Positions 12,901 to 27,200 of a stretch of 64,000 nucleotides of DNA are shown here, in pieces. The stretch spans positions 197,111-261,110 of the forward strand of contig VXBA01006131.1 of assembly GCA_013399895.1 (NCBI GenBank), in the 5' to 3' direction. This DNA comes from Serilophus lunatus (taxonomy: Eukaryota > Chordata > Aves > Passeriformes > Eurylaimidae). Numbering within the stretch: the stretch's first letter is position 1; each line of letters opens with the position of its first letter. The translations under genes and the position numbers were made by a program. The notes beneath the pieces are model-generated. The model had not been told where the DNA came from and made no database searches. It saw nothing but the letters and a program-made list of their open reading frames with translations.

Positions 12901-15900
12901 ATTTGTCTTAGGAAAAAAATATGTAGCAAAAAGGGAATACAGTAAGCTGACACTAAAAAGTTGTATGTGTACAAAAGCCAATGAATTTAGTCCACAGGCA
13001 AGATTAAACCATAAGAAGGTGTATATTTGACTGCTTCCATAGAAATTTGATGACACTGAAATTGAAAAGGTTATTTACAAATTAGAAACAATGACATATT
13101 ACTAAAGATGAATATGAAGATATAGGGCAAGTAGTCATGTAAGAATAAAGTCAGAAAGTTTAAGGAGAGCAGAGTTACAGTTCTCTGACAACATTAAAAA
13201 CATAGAGGCTAGAGATGTTAATACATTACATACTAAAAAGAAAGTCTAGTTCTGTTACCTGTCAGAGAAGGATAGCATTCAAGTAGTCTCCTCTGAAAAG
13301 CTAAAAAAATCACAGGAACCTTTTTCCCTTTTTTTCTACAGAAAATATTATGACTAGTTACTCAACACACAAAGATTAATTTAAGGGAGAAAAAAAATAT
13401 TAAAAATTAAAGGATAGGAATAAATACCAGAAGGAAAGAACAGACAAAACTAAATTCTAAGCAATTAATTAAAGATACGAATCTGATAGTATTTTACCCA
13501 TGAATCCTGAAAAAAAAAAGGCCCAATCTATCTTTGAATTTTTATTCTGATATTTTAAGGAAGTTGAAAAGATCCTTGTAAGAACATGAACACTGAGATA
13601 AGGTAAAGAAAAGACATAATATCTGTCATTAGTAAAGAGAGGAAAAGTAGTACCTGGGGAATCATAGGTCAAACTGTTTAGTTCTGACATTTGAAATAAT
13701 ACTGTGAAAAATATTAAAAATGATTTATATATTTACTTATAAGATAATAAAACCTATACATCCCAACATATATTTTTTTAATAAATGTAATTATTGGTAC
13801 AATCCAATTCCCAGCTTTTTAAGGATAATTGGCTTCATAGGTAGAAAAAAATAGCAAGTGCAAAAATGTATTGACTTTAGATAATCTCTTAATATTGTCT
13901 TTATAAGATTTTCATAAGCAAACAGTGGAGAAATAATCACTTGAAAATAATCCCCTTAAAGGAGATGCTTTCTTAAAAAATACTTTTCTTGAAGAACATC
14001 TATCAGTGTTTCTAGCCTAATTAAAAATATGGCACCACTAGGGTCTTGTCTGGTTGCATGGATTCTCTGGAAGCTTCTTGTGTGCTAATTGAGGAAATGT
14101 GACATTTGTACTATTTGTAGCAGCAATGGAAACACATATTCTATTTGTTTTTCCATTAAGCTGCTCATTTGAAAAATTTAAATTCTCTTTCTTATGCTCT
14201 GTAGAGGAAAAAAAAAATAAAAGTAATATTTTTGTTTTAAAAAAACCCCAACTTACTAATTTTGTTACTATATTATGTAGGGCTCAACATCCACTTGGTT
14301 TGAAGACCAAATAATCATTTGATCTTGGTTAGTTCTTGATACAAACTTTGGTAGATTTGTGATCTTATTTCTATTATTTCTAATTATTTCTATTATTTCT
14401 AATTGCTCTAGAATAATTTCTTTAGAAGGGATGTGGGAATGCAGTAGATAAATTCAATTCTTTTTCAAAAGAAAATTCTTATCTTCTTAACAGTTAGTCC
14501 ACATGGAATTAGCAATACTGCAACCGAAGAAACCAGAGATTTTATCTTCCCTTGTTGTTTGATCTCCAGCTTCTTCTAATTTGTCAGTAAAACTGTCAGT
14601 TATGGTCTGTATACCTGTCCAGCATTTCTGTCTGTCCAGAGATCAGGTTCCTTCCTATTTGTTGGATTTCTGGTGATTTGTCTGTTTGTTTTGTTCTTTT
14701 ATTATATTTCCTAGCCTGTCTATGTTGCACTGCTTATTACACAGCCTCCTAGATGCATTAGGAAAGGTGGAAAATTATCCCATACAGATTAAACTACAAT
14801 CTGACAACATAATATTCTAGAAAACTTTGGGGGGAGCAAACATATTATTTGCTACAGTTCTGTTACATTTCTTGTTTTGTCAATATGCCCTAAGAAGTCT
14901 AAGCCCTTCAAAAGCAGTAGCTGTATTTTGTCAAGCTTTTGGATATCACATGCTGTAGACTAGTTTAGTTTCAAGCATGCTTGGATTTGGTTTGCTCTAG
15001 GCCTGCATGTTCTATGGAATTGCACTTCTATGAAATTTCTAGGTCAAATCAGTCATGCCTTGTGAGTTTAGACACTTACATGATTAGGTAGTCAATAAAC
15101 TAAAAGAAATCTGCCTGCATTCTGTTTTAGCAGTTTAGATAATTTCCTTGGTTGTGAATATCAATCTTAAAATGTACAATTATTATCTGTTTAACTGTGT
15201 TATGTTGCTCTGAATTAATGTAAAAATTAAATTTTTGTGATGAAAATACACCCTGTTGCAATTTGTGAGACCGCTGATAGTTTTTTAATCTTTTGCTAAA
15301 GAATTATCATAGAAAATTCTGAATTACTCTATGCATGGGAAAAAGTCTTGTGAGTTCATCTAATTAATTGTAACATGGTAAAGAAGATGAGAATGTATTA
15401 CAAAAGCTTAAATGTTTTCAACCTCTCTTTTGAAGGATTAGCAGTGGCATCTCAATATGGGAAAAACAATCCAGGGGGAGACAAACCCTGAAGACCTCTT
15501 GAATAGCTAAAGAGAAGAGAAATCAATAAGGCTTGTAATTATTGGCACATGGACTTAATGAAGTGTAAAACTTTGGTGTTACAACAAATTAAAATTCCAT
15601 TAATGTCCACGGATAATGAAGAACAAAATATTAAGAAAAAAATACATTATTTTCTTTTCTCATAAACCTTATTCAGATTTATTTTTAATGTTAAAAATAA
15701 CTGAAAAAAAGACTTAAAACGGCAATTTAATGGGAATTTAAGACTTAATATGAGGCAAACCTAAGCACTTTTTAATACTTCCCAAATGGATAAAGAATTT
15801 TAAAATAGTAACAGGCTTCAGTGAATGGACTTGGAAATTAATATGAAATGTGCTATAGGTAGGTTAATTGAGTTCATTTCATGAAAGTGTATTCTAAATT

Positions 15901-15942
15901 AGCTAAACTTATCCTTATTTTTTTTTTCCTTTTCCTTGGTAG
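9961..15942. other. AT-rich non-coding DNA, no recognised gene
   Basis: Nothing here matches a family I know. A 129-codon frame at 10347-10736 has no recognisable domain. There are poly-A at 10921-10939, poly-T near 11740-11755 and a doubled 'tatttctattatttctaat' unit near 14365-14402. No CR1 or LTR signature is visible. Confidence 0.5.
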
Positions 15943-16160
15943 AATAAAAGTTGCCATTGAAGCTACTGCCACAGAATTTGATTTTGAGATCTCTAAAAAT
16001 CTGACTGATAGCAGGGGGAACCGGGAAGCAGATATTTTACACGTGGTTCACAAGGAATTCTGAAGAGCATTTGTTGTCCATGGAGGATGAATTAGACAGC
16101 TTTGAGAAATATTGCAGCAGAATGAATGTCCTGCGTGTCTTACTCTATGATTACTGCTGG
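15943..16160 (+). other. Exon-like block with good splice signals, product unknown
   Basis: A strong acceptor is visible: a long pyrimidine tract (15911-15938) leading to AG at 15941-15942. A consensus donor 'gtaagt' begins at 16161, giving a 218-bp candidate exon that is less AT-rich than its flanks. One frame is open from the acceptor to a TGA at 16061-16063 (about 39 codons, containing 'EATATEFDFEISKNL'). A second frame, open from about 16005, reads through the donor and includes 'SMEDELDSFEKYCSRM', which looks protein-like. Neither frame is open across the whole block, so possible readings are a terminal coding exon, an untranslated or lncRNA exon, a decayed exon with a frameshift, or chance. 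I do not recognise the product. No partner exon is visible nearby. Confidence 0.25.
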
Positions 16161-19100
16161 GTAAGTCTTCCATTTATTAAAGGCCTTTCCTGTTTTATTA
16201 CAAACCAGGCATCCAACAGAGATAATATTATTTTCTGTGACACTGTTACGCACATATTTTCCTTGTATTCTTCCAATATGGTACTAATTAATTTAGTTTG
16301 ATGGATGTTAGTACATTGTACAACAACAGCTAATAATTTTGTGTAGAATATTAGTCACAACTTTATCCATGCATCTCCTCTGTATTTGCAATCTGTCTAC
16401 ATGCATAATGATACCTAAATACACACCTGGTACATCACAGAAGTAGGTATAGACCTTAGACTAACTGAATACTATGCAAGAAACAGAATCGCACAATCAA
16501 AAGACAAACACATTTAGCTATCAATTCAAGTAAATTGCAGAACTAGGGGAAAATTTGTGTCCAGGTAGAAAGTATAAGCTCTTAGAATAAAACATGCAAA
16601 AAAACCCCTTGAGAACAATATTATAATATTTAAGTAATAGTCTATAGAGAGCCAGTATAGTTTTCACATAGAAATCTCACCTTTAAATAGTTAATCCATG
16701 TCCTCAATTCTGATTCAAGACACTTTTCTTGATTGTCATTCCCTTGTGCTGAGAAATGCCCTCCTGGTGATGGCTGTTGTCCATGTCTTTTTTCAATAAC
16801 TGCTGGCTAACCACTTGGCAGAAGACCCCTATTTGCCCATTGGCAGCTTGATTTTCTGTCAAGCTTTCTAAAAAAAAGGCAGAAGAAAGCATCAGTTGGG
16901 CAGCTATTTCCCAAAGATTCTCCAGAGAGAGGCAAAAATGATGATGAGATGAATTTGACCTCAGGCCAGCCCAGAAAATGTGTTTTATGGTTTTCCAAGC
17001 GTATTTAGAAGATGATGGCTAAGCACCGTAATTATAAAGATCAATAGAATCTTAGAATCTCTTGTTAGTTATATGCCATATTTTTTGACATTATAAATAC
17101 CTAAAATAGTTAAATGCAAAACCAGAAATCACTGCTACCAACAATCAAATGTTTGAGGGTATACTGAGAGCAAGCATTCTGCTCGCACCATCTCTTAATC
17201 AATTTCTGCTGCAGGGTTTGAAACGACTTGATTCTGACAGAAACCCGAGGGACAATAGAGATGGGAGAGAAGCCATGCTTCAGGAATGAATCACTGCTGA
17301 TCCCAAAAAACATCTTTTCCTGTGGAAAGCCTACCTTTTTCTTCCAAAGCATATGCTTTATTGATGGAAATTGCCTAACCAACGGCATGTAAATCCCAAA
17401 GTAACATTATGTCATTCCTATCAAGTCAGATTTACAATAAGTATAGAGTCTTTTTCTGAGCTTTTCTGTGTGGTAAATTCACATTAGACATCAATCTACT
17501 ACTTTCCTGGAGCATTTTCCTCCAAAGCCAACAATAGATGTCTTTATGTATTCCATGGTCAACCTTATGATATAACTTACACTGATTTCATAGTGTAGAA
17601 ATAGCAAAAGAAAATTTGAATGGGAGTTTTTTATTGTTGTTATATTTCATCATTCCTAATATACCGTCTGCAGCAAACCATAGCTCAAGGAATAAGTCAA
17701 ATTTTAAATGACCGATGCTGACTTCAACAATTGTTATCTATTATCTAGGAACAATAATAAAAATAGACATTAGCTATTTGGAAAACTGTTCTCCCAAAAA
17801 GAAATCCGTGACAGATGATAGGATACTAAAAATAAATATTTTATTTTCTGTTAAATGAAGCAATTTATTCCCAAAATTATGTTGGAGAAATGGACATATA
17901 TGGCACATGTTAAATAACCATCCTTTACCTACTCAATTAATAAACTCCAGATAATCTCATGGAATGCCATTTGAACAATCAAAAGAATTAATATTTAGAT
18001 AGAATTATAAAATTAAATAGAGCTATTTCTGATCAAGAACAAAGTGATTGGATGAATCACAGGGTCTGTTTGAAGACAGCTTCTAAATATATAGTTATTT
18101 TTACATTGATGTTCATGAATCCATAGCTGTAAATAGTAGTTTTCTATTGTTTGTTTTGCAACAACTATTTGGTAACATATTTGAACCAAATTGTTCTGTG
18201 ATCCCAACATAACTCCAGTTCAGTTTGAAGCTTTGCTAACATACAGCAGCTTGAATAGCTCAAACAGTGGAGATTTTTAACTGATTATATTCTGACACTG
18301 AGGTCAAGGGAAGTCTTATCTGAAAAAGGCAAATGGAACTTGGTTCCTAAAAGAGTTGAGGCTTTTTGGTCGTTTTTTTTTGTTTTGTTTTTTTTTTCTT
18401 CCTGATTTTAGTCTGTAGTTTACCACCTGTCAAATTGTGACTGCCTCTGAAATGCCATACATGTTAACTTGTCTTTCCCCAGATAAAAATTATGCTAATC
18501 TTGACCTATTGCTAGATATTTTTCATCGTTTCTTCCAATTAATATGTTTTAACTTTTTTCAATAATTCCTGTACAGCTGCACACTCCTTCATTGCACACT
18601 GCAGTGTGTATGCAAATACAATTCCACATTTGCCTTAAGAAAAATTCTCATTGTTTCTTCTTGGCGAAATCTTATCCATCTCTCCTTTTTTCTTTCTTCA
18701 TATAAATATGAAATTAGAGGAAAAAACGGGCTTATTCTCTGTTAGATTATCACTACCATCAATAATATAAATAGAAGGTCACTACATAACTAGTGGCAAT
18801 ATTTAATTATATTCCTGGAAGTGGATTATGAATACCTCCCCACTGACTTTTGGATACAATTCATGATTAACCAAAATTGCCTTGTTTTATTAGGAAACCC
18901 TCAGAGCACAGATAAAAACATAAAAACACAATGTGAATCCTTTCAGAAATTAAGAAAAGAAATAAACTAACCAAGTCAATATGTTAATTTCATTTTTTAT
19001 TAATATTATGATCCTAAGGTCATTCAAGTGAATTTGTAACAGGACTCTTTTTGCCATTGCAAATATTATACTTCAGTAAAGATGACATTTATTTTCACAG

Positions 19101-19598
19101 ACTATCTTAAAACAATTGAAAAGAAAACTGTAGCAATCATGGAAGAGTTTGTTTGATACTTATTTTGAAGCGCACCTGTGAAGCACATTCTTACTTTTGT
19201 AACATTTCCTAGATTGTTAATGCTGGACTACCACAGGAAAAAAAATCTGTCCACTGAGACAAACAGGCAGAGTTGTAGGAGGTTATGACTATTCATGCCT
19301 TTTTTCTATTTCATTGTAAAGCAGACCTAGGATGGCTTTAGTAACAAATAAGCAAATTTACTCCTGAACATACAGATTTAGTATCAAGAAAGCCCAGATG
19401 GGGACTAAAAACAAAATCAAGCATATAAATTCAAGTAAAAGATTTGAGTCATGACAATTGAACTGGAAGCAATGATCAAGTTACTAAAGGTAGTGGTTTT
19501 CATTTATTCCAAATTTAATGTAAAAACAGATGCTATTGGTTTTAATCCAACCATTTGATAACACTGAAAAATTTTTATATTGGGAGAAAAAATGGATT
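16161..19598. other. AT-rich non-coding DNA, no recognised gene
   Basis: No family is recognised. A 12-bp palindrome (acactgcagtgt, 18596-18607) lies directly before an octamer-like ATGCAAAT (18610-18617). Poly-T runs occur near 18370-18400. Open frames are short. Confidence 0.5.
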
Positions 19599-19790
19599 GT
19601 TCTGGTCACAGGTGCCAGGACCAGTTCACCACTGTGTGAGTATAACCAAAATGTTGTATTCTATTCCCAATATGTCATTTCTGGTGGACAGTTAATAGTG
19701 AATCATTTGTAACAGCTCCCCAGGGCACACCTGGCACCTCGGGCTACGACAGAAAAGGAAAGAGGCAAATCCTGCAAGGCAGCTGAGTGT
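19599..19790 (+). mobile_element. 5' fragment of an LTR (same family as the copy at 39331)
   Basis: This 192-bp stretch aligns along its whole length with 39331-39522. Shared blocks include 'aatcatttgtaacagct', 'cagggcacacct' and 'gacagttaata'/'gactgttaata', with many point differences and few gaps. Both copies begin with TGT at the same homologous position, as expected for an LTR 5' boundary (LTRs start with TG). Homology ends abruptly after 'gtgt' at 19790, so the rest of this copy (promoter, R, U5) has been lost. The divergence between the copies indicates old insertions. Calling it an endogenous-retrovirus LTR rests on the longer copy, which carries a TATA-like box. Confidence 0.7.
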
Positions 19791-21189
19791 ACCAAAAATG
19801 TAATCTATTTTGAGATTTTTAGTCATAAATCAGAATATACATTACTCCATGAATGAGACACCATTTATTATTAACAAAAATGCATTTTGTACGTATTGTA
19901 ATTTTTTTTAAAACTTTCACAAGTAGTTGCATCTGCCTTCACTTTTTGGAAGTGCACATGGCTTCAGGTGTGGAGAAATAAAAAGGATTTTCTGGAAATG
20001 TCTTGTTTTATAGTAGTTACTATTTGAATGATAACAGCTCCAATTTCAGATTTTTTTAATATATATTAGTTATTATTGGATAGCTGCCTGTATTAATGCA
20101 ATTTATTGAATTTTTTAATAAAAATCTGGTCATGTTTAATTCTGTTTAGCACTAAAATTTTTTCTTTTTATTTTTAATCTGCCTACCTAAATAATTCCTA
20201 AAAATCCTCAACCTGAGAAAGTTAACAGAATTCATTAGTAGTTAATAGATTTAATCAAGGTAGGGGTAAAACTCATTCAAATGGCAATATTAAATGTTTT
20301 CATGATCATTTTTTAATCCCTGCCTATGTGTTTAAATTTGCCAGCACTCTTCAGCATATCAGCCTCTTTTCAATATTCCACTAACAACGGAATTCCAGTA
20401 CAGGAAAAATCAAATACTTTTGGATGGTATCTACCATAAAGGAAAGTGAATTTTTACTTCATTTAAAATAGAATATAAAATTAATTGTCTCATTACACAT
20501 CATTTCCTGTGGCAACCAGGTTTCCAATTACAAATACAGATAGGTGTCATTTATTATATTATTGATCAAACTTCTTCATAACTTAAAAGTTATTCTGATA
20601 TAAAAAAAAATGTACTGGGTTTAGCTCCTAGTCCACTTGCTTAAATTAAGTGCATAAAAATGTCCTTAGGGAGAGCTTGAATGCTAGAATGCAGAGGGAC
20701 TAAAGATGATATTGAACATTTTTCATGACATGTTACTTCTAGTTGTTTCTGGAACAAATGCCAGAGGTGAAGAAATGCAACAGCTAAGTAGCCCTTCAGC
20801 TGCTATAAATTAGAAACCATCTCAGCACTGGATCAAGCTTAAGAGTTGGAAAATGTTGGAAAAGTTAGAATATGCCTTTACTACTATCTCTGACTTTGTA
20901 TTTAAGTGGAACCAAGAATGTTTTTAGCACTGAACAAAAATTAAAACGTCTTCAGAGGTTATTAAGTATTTTCACTCATTAATGGATAAAAAACATTTCT
21001 ATCCTGGACATAGTACTTTGGGTTAGAAATTTTTAAAGCTATGAATTAATGAGCTTTACTGTGAGGGTTAAATTGTAGCTTAATTCTTTGGTGTTTCCTG
21101 ACCCCAGTCCCAGGACCAACATTGTAAGATTTCACTACGTTATCCTATCTAGCTTCACAATGAAACAAAGAAATTCTAATCCACTATGT
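19791..21189. other. AT-rich non-coding DNA, no recognised gene
   Basis: I see no repeat family or gene. Poly-T and TAAT-rich sequence is common near 20050-20180. Confidence 0.5.
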
Positions 21190-21190
21190 T

Positions 21191-21225
<35 letters not shown>

Positions 21226-21232
21226 GTATATG
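21190..21232 (+). repeat. Compound (TA)n/(TG)n microsatellite
   Basis: About nine TA units pass through 'tgta' into a TG run and back to TATA. It is a simple dinucleotide array of the usual vertebrate type. Confidence 0.95.
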
Positions 21233-24200
21233 ATTAAAAGTATGATAGAATTATATTACCAAAATAAGAAATGTGTTGATAATGTACCATCTAATCCCTT
21301 TGCCCACTCAGAAATTCTACTCAGTATTTCATGTGCAATAACAAAATATCCCATAGCTCTCTGCTAGAGCTTCCAGAGTCCTTTAGGAATAATGTCAAAG
21401 GGCATTACCATTTGATTGATGTCACTAGAAAAATATTGCTCCTTTTTTGACAGCATTTAATGATTCAGGTCACTAGTCTGCACCATACCCAGCGGCTCTA
21501 TCAAGAGGTTTTTACACAAACACTTTCTTCAAAGAGAGTAAAAACATGGGAGCTTTTTCTTCTGAAATTGTGAATCCATCTCAGGCATTTATTTTTCATA
21601 CCTGCACAAGTGCATTTGAAAAGAAAGTAAACCTACAGTAATCAGTTAAAAACTGGTTTGTTTATTTGTACTCATAAAGGTTCTATGAAGAAAACAAACA
21701 AATTATACTCTCAGGAGCATATGAAGAAGATGTCACAAAAAAAGCAAAAGAGTTCGGTTAGCATCTTTTATGCATTCATTTTTGCTGAAGTTCTACAACT
21801 GAACAAATAGAGCTGTAGTATTAACAGTAAATGCCATTATAATTATGAGTGGAGCATTATCAAGATGTTGTTTAAAGCTATTAGAAACCCAACAACATCT
21901 AATTACAAAATTAGCTCTTTTTCTCTCTTAAATAGCAAAACATAAACATAATGTTTTCTAAAAAACATTCTTTTCATAACTGAAATTACTGTGTTTTGAT
22001 TTCTTATATTTTGAAAACTTAGCTAATTTAAAATAATTTTGAGGTAGGTCTTTCTAAGAAATATCTGATTTTACAGTTATGACACATTAAAGAACTATTT
22101 TTTTGTAAGAAAATGCTGTTAAAACAGTTAAGTAAAAGACAAATTATTCATTCTCTCCTGAGTTTTAAGGATAATTAATTCTGTCATATGACAGATTACA
22201 TTTTAGGATCACAGAGTGCAGACCTCAGACAACACCGAGTACTTGTGTCATAGCTCAGTCAGCTCCCATGTGATGTAAATCAATATACCTCTATTGAAGG
22301 CACTAAAGCTACATGTATCTACACCAGCTAAAGATCTAGACCTCTATATTCAGCAATCTGTCTCTCATTTTCCGATATCTCCCCAAGCACTGCTCTGATC
22401 ATATCAGGTAAAGGAATTCCATACAAATTTGCATATTAAATATAAAAATTGTATTCTGAAAAGCTCATGACACTGAGAGTAAAATTCTGTTTGCAGATGA
22501 AGGTGTCTGTATGTATATATTCAAATGTGAATTAAAGATCAGCTCATTTGCACTTTAGATATCTATTGTCAACTGAAATTCCCTCAAGTATCTTTCCATC
22601 TGCCATGCTATTTGCCTGATATTCAACATAGTCAGTGGAGGTTAAAGAGTAGTTCTACCAGTACTATTTCACCAAAATAAAAATTTAAGGTGAGAGTCCA
22701 GATTACAAGAATTTAATGCCATTTTTGACCCTTTGGGACATCTGAGCCATGCTTATGTGGCTAAAAGATATAAGGTACAACCTACAGAAACACTCATCCT
22801 TTTTAAATTAAGAGTTAATTAAAGACTAAGAGCATATCCCACAGTATTTCGGTTTTAAAACAAAACCAAAATGAACAAAACAGCAAATCTCGTTTTCATA
22901 TTAAAAATAGCTTCCTTTTCTTCCTGAAGATATATAGCACAGAGATATTAAGACCCAATTTCCAAAAGAAAAATAAATTTTGTAATGGAAAACTTATATA
23001 CATTAATTATTGTTGACAAAAATTACAGCATTTAAATATGTAACTAGATGAATGAACGTGAAAATGAACTATCTCGAGAGCTGCAACAAATACAATTATC
23101 TCTTCTGCAATTACGTGTCCACCCTGTTGATTCTAGAAATGGCTGCAGGTGCAAAATTGAAGCCTGGGTTATGTCTCCTTTTAAAGCATGGTCCTTAATG
23201 TAATTTGTGTTTTAATCTGCATTTGCTGCATATATTGTAATTGTTTCTCTGGAGCTCATATCTATGATTTGAATACATAATATACATAACACAAATTGCA
23301 TATTACAGCTCCAGAATACCAATTGTATTTTAAAATGCCTATTGATTGGAAATTAGCAATTTACATGCAATGTGCAGAAGCTATTGAAGTGTTTCAGCAT
23401 TATTTTTACATTATGAAGTTTAATAGTTCATAACACGTATCATGAGTACTAAAATTAACTTTAAAGAATATGATAGAAAAACAGAAAAAAATTGTAAAAT
23501 ATTAAGTTCCTAATTTGCTTTAAAATTTTTCTCCACCAATATGACTTATGTTTAAATTATAGATTTTCAAAAAAACATTTTCTTTTAATATTTTCTTTAT
23601 ATTATCTCGTTCATATTTCTTAATCCAGTGATAAATTCCTTGAAAACAATACAGCACTCTGTGAGGCCTAGAATCTATCAAAAATATTCCAAGTCTCATT
23701 TCCTCACCACTGCCTATCTATCCATCTTACTACTTTTGTTTACTGATGTTTTCACTGAGAACCTAAGTGAGAGCATCAGAAACTCCATTTACAATATTGC
23801 ATGGTGGTATGGCCATACAAAACTGAAGAGAAGAAACCATTGCATTCTTTTTCACTCAAGTTTTCTGTATCCTGAGTATGTATCTCTGCAAGTAAAATTA
23901 AATAAGTGATAAATTTCTTCATCTTTTTCCTCCTCCACCTGTCCTTTTTTTAACTGGAAGGAGACAAAAAATCCAAAACAATATTCTGCCTGTTTTTATT
24001 TTTTTCACTTAGGCAAGTTGCACTTTCTAGAAACTTATACAACAAACTCTTAGACCCACAACAGCTTTTACATATTTGCAAACTCTTATTTTTATTTTTT
24101 GTTTGTTTGTTTTGAGCAGGGGATATAAGTCTAATATATCAAATGTGTGTCTAATAGATGGCACATATTATTTCTAAATAGGATCCATTACTTTAAGTGT

Positions 24201-27200
24201 AATACTGCGATGATAAATACTGGTTTGCAATTAGCAAAAGGAACACATTCTTGACTGTTCAGTGCAATATGGACATTCCTATGACAAATATTCAATCAAA
24301 AAAAGTAATATGGAGGAAAAATATGTTAGTAGATGACAATGCCTTGTTATGAAATCTAAAATTTATGCCATTACATTCCCCTCCCCCCTCGGTATTATTT
24401 TTCCCTTTGGAATTTTAACATTACTTTTAAGACTAGTTTTCTGAGTCAATTGATTATATTAAACACAGAAAGATTAATATTTTCACTATTGTAATGTTTT
24501 CAATGCTGCCACTAGGTACACTAGTCAAAGAAATGTGCCCTATACAGAAGAATATCTACTCGGAGTACAATTCTCAAATGGCATTTTATTGAAAGTAAGA
24601 AACATTTCAAAGTTCTCAGCTGAAACTGAGTTTTGTCAGTTAAAGTTTGAAAAATAGTAAAGTGAAAATTATTTTTAATATATTTTCATAGAACATAAAT
24701 GTATATGTGTGTTTGCATGTGTGTATATGTATGTATATAATTTATCATGGGGGAAAAAAAAGAAAGAAAAAAAGACAAAACATTGTAGAAACTTCAGTTG
24801 AGTGTAATAAAGTATTTTTAAACAGATTTCTTCCACAGCAATACGTGAGTACTGACACCTGAACTTGTCCTAGCTCCTTTGCAGTTTCCAGCCAGTTTTT
24901 TCTGTTACACAACTTGTATTATGAAGCAAGGCAGTCTGCAACACTTGCCATCTTTTCTCTAAGGAAGAAATGGCACCACAGCTCGCTTCACATAATCAGA
25001 TTTTGTTCGGCTTTGATACATAGGAGATCACTGCTCCTTTCATAGATATCATGTTTCTTTCAAAAAGTGTTTTCATCAAGTTTTCTTCCATAATCCATAA
25101 CATTCTTATAATCTGCATCTTTACCAAGTAGTATTTAAATCATGTGATTTTGCAGTATTTTCAATTCCTTACCAGTTCACTGATTACCAGAGCCTAAGTG
25201 GCCCCAAAGTTATTTGTTAATGAACAGAGAAAATACCTGATAGTTCAATTGTTAACAAGACAGGTGAAAACGAATGAGTTCCAGTGTAAAAAGCAGATCT
25301 CCATTTGGGGAAAATGTTGTGCAACTGTAATGATTTAACTTTTCTTGCACTGAAGATTATTTTTTATTCCTAAAGGACTACTGCTTATTGGAGTATGTAA
25401 TATGTCTATTCTGGAGCTATCATGCCACTATCAAACTTACAATTGAACTATCAAAGGATTAATTTCCTAGACATAAAGTTTAGTTATAGTTGATAAATAT
25501 TGGAGTCTGATCAAAAAATCAGAAAAACTTCAGTTGTAATTAACGATAACAACTAGAACAAAAAAAAAAAGAACACTTTTTTGTAAAACAAACAAATAAA
25601 CAAACAAAAAACAACATCAACCCCAAAAAAGCACTAGAATGAACCAAATGGGTACTCAGTTCTTTAATGAATGGCAAATTAAATTTTCATTTTAGTTTGA
25701 CAGCTATAGTGATGAAAAATCTTTAATCCAACATAAAGCAGAGAAGGTATGCAAATATGTATTTCCATTAAACTTGTGGCCATGTCTGCTACACAGTTGC
25801 AGGGCAAGACTAACTTTATTAGTAGCATAATCAAAAACACTGTTACTGGTTGTCTCTGGCTACTTAATAAAATAAGAGACTTAAGGTTAGTTTTTGAAAG
25901 ACACATTTTTAGACAGACGTCCATTAACATTTTTAAATTACTGCCTTGGACAATTTCTGGGCTATCCATTTGCCCCATTATTGTCTAAATAATTAGAAAA
26001 TATGTATGGTTCTTCAGCAATCTAAAAGGTGTAGAACTGAAAGTTCCATTTGCCAAATACAAACAAAATTGAACCAAAACGTCTCTGAATTTTTATTTGG
26101 ATAAATGTCGATGATGAGTACAGTATATAAGCTCAGTATATAGTCATTAAACAGAGAGAAGTCAGAAAAATATTGAGGGAAGGAAGTTTTTTAAAATAAA
26201 ATGGGAAATTGAGGATTTCTCAAGTAATATTAATTGTTATCAACCTACACAGACTGTAAGTAGATTTACCGTGGGGAAAATGGAATGCTCTTCAAAATCA
26301 GCTATCATGGCATGAATTCTGAGTGTTCTGTCACTGAGTTCTCTTATTCAATATTTTTATTCAAGTATCTAAAGGCTGATATTACCTCTTCCTGCTAACA
26401 TGACCTGCAGTTATGACTAATCAAGCAAGATGAACATTCCGAGACACACCGAGCACCCTGCAGAAGATTGCTAAGTTTTGTAAAAGTTTCATTTTTTGTC
26501 ACTACCTGTTGGTGATCACTGAGAACACAATACTAGACAATCAAAGAAAACTATTTCTTGCAGAGCCTCCAGGATGTGGCTGAAGGACAGGATAGTACTG
26601 CCCACCAAGTTCCAACCTGTGTCTTAGAAATGTGCATCAGGTGCCCTGTGTTTTGTAGCAGAGAGCAAGAACAGGCTAAGAGCTCAGCATCATATTGCTA
26701 TTCTCTGTAAAGATAGGCATACAAGGAAGGTGAGAAAGTGACAATAACATTACAAAACACCTCTTGTGATATTTTAATTTTTAATTTTTTTTTAATTTTC
26801 AGTTCAGTGAGACTTGAAAATTTCTCCCAGATACCTAGAAATACATTTTCAACTGCTATGTTAGACTCCAGGTCATTTAATTGGAGGAAAAAATGAGCAA
26901 CAGTATATTGACTCAATTGTCTATTACAATGAAAAGAGTCTAGGACATCAAACGAACCTTTTTTTCATGGTTGCACATTTTAACATAGTAACATATTTAC
27001 AGTGTATTTGTAGCTATCCATTGAATCATTACTTTTTGAGGGTTTTGTTTTTTTTTTTTAGTATTGATCAAACTATAATTGCTTATATTAAGCATGTATG
27101 ATAATTATTTAAACAGAAGATACTAGCATCTTTTAAGACATTGATATTGCCATTACATTTTTGTACATATACGCACATAACTTGCTACTGAAAAAATACA

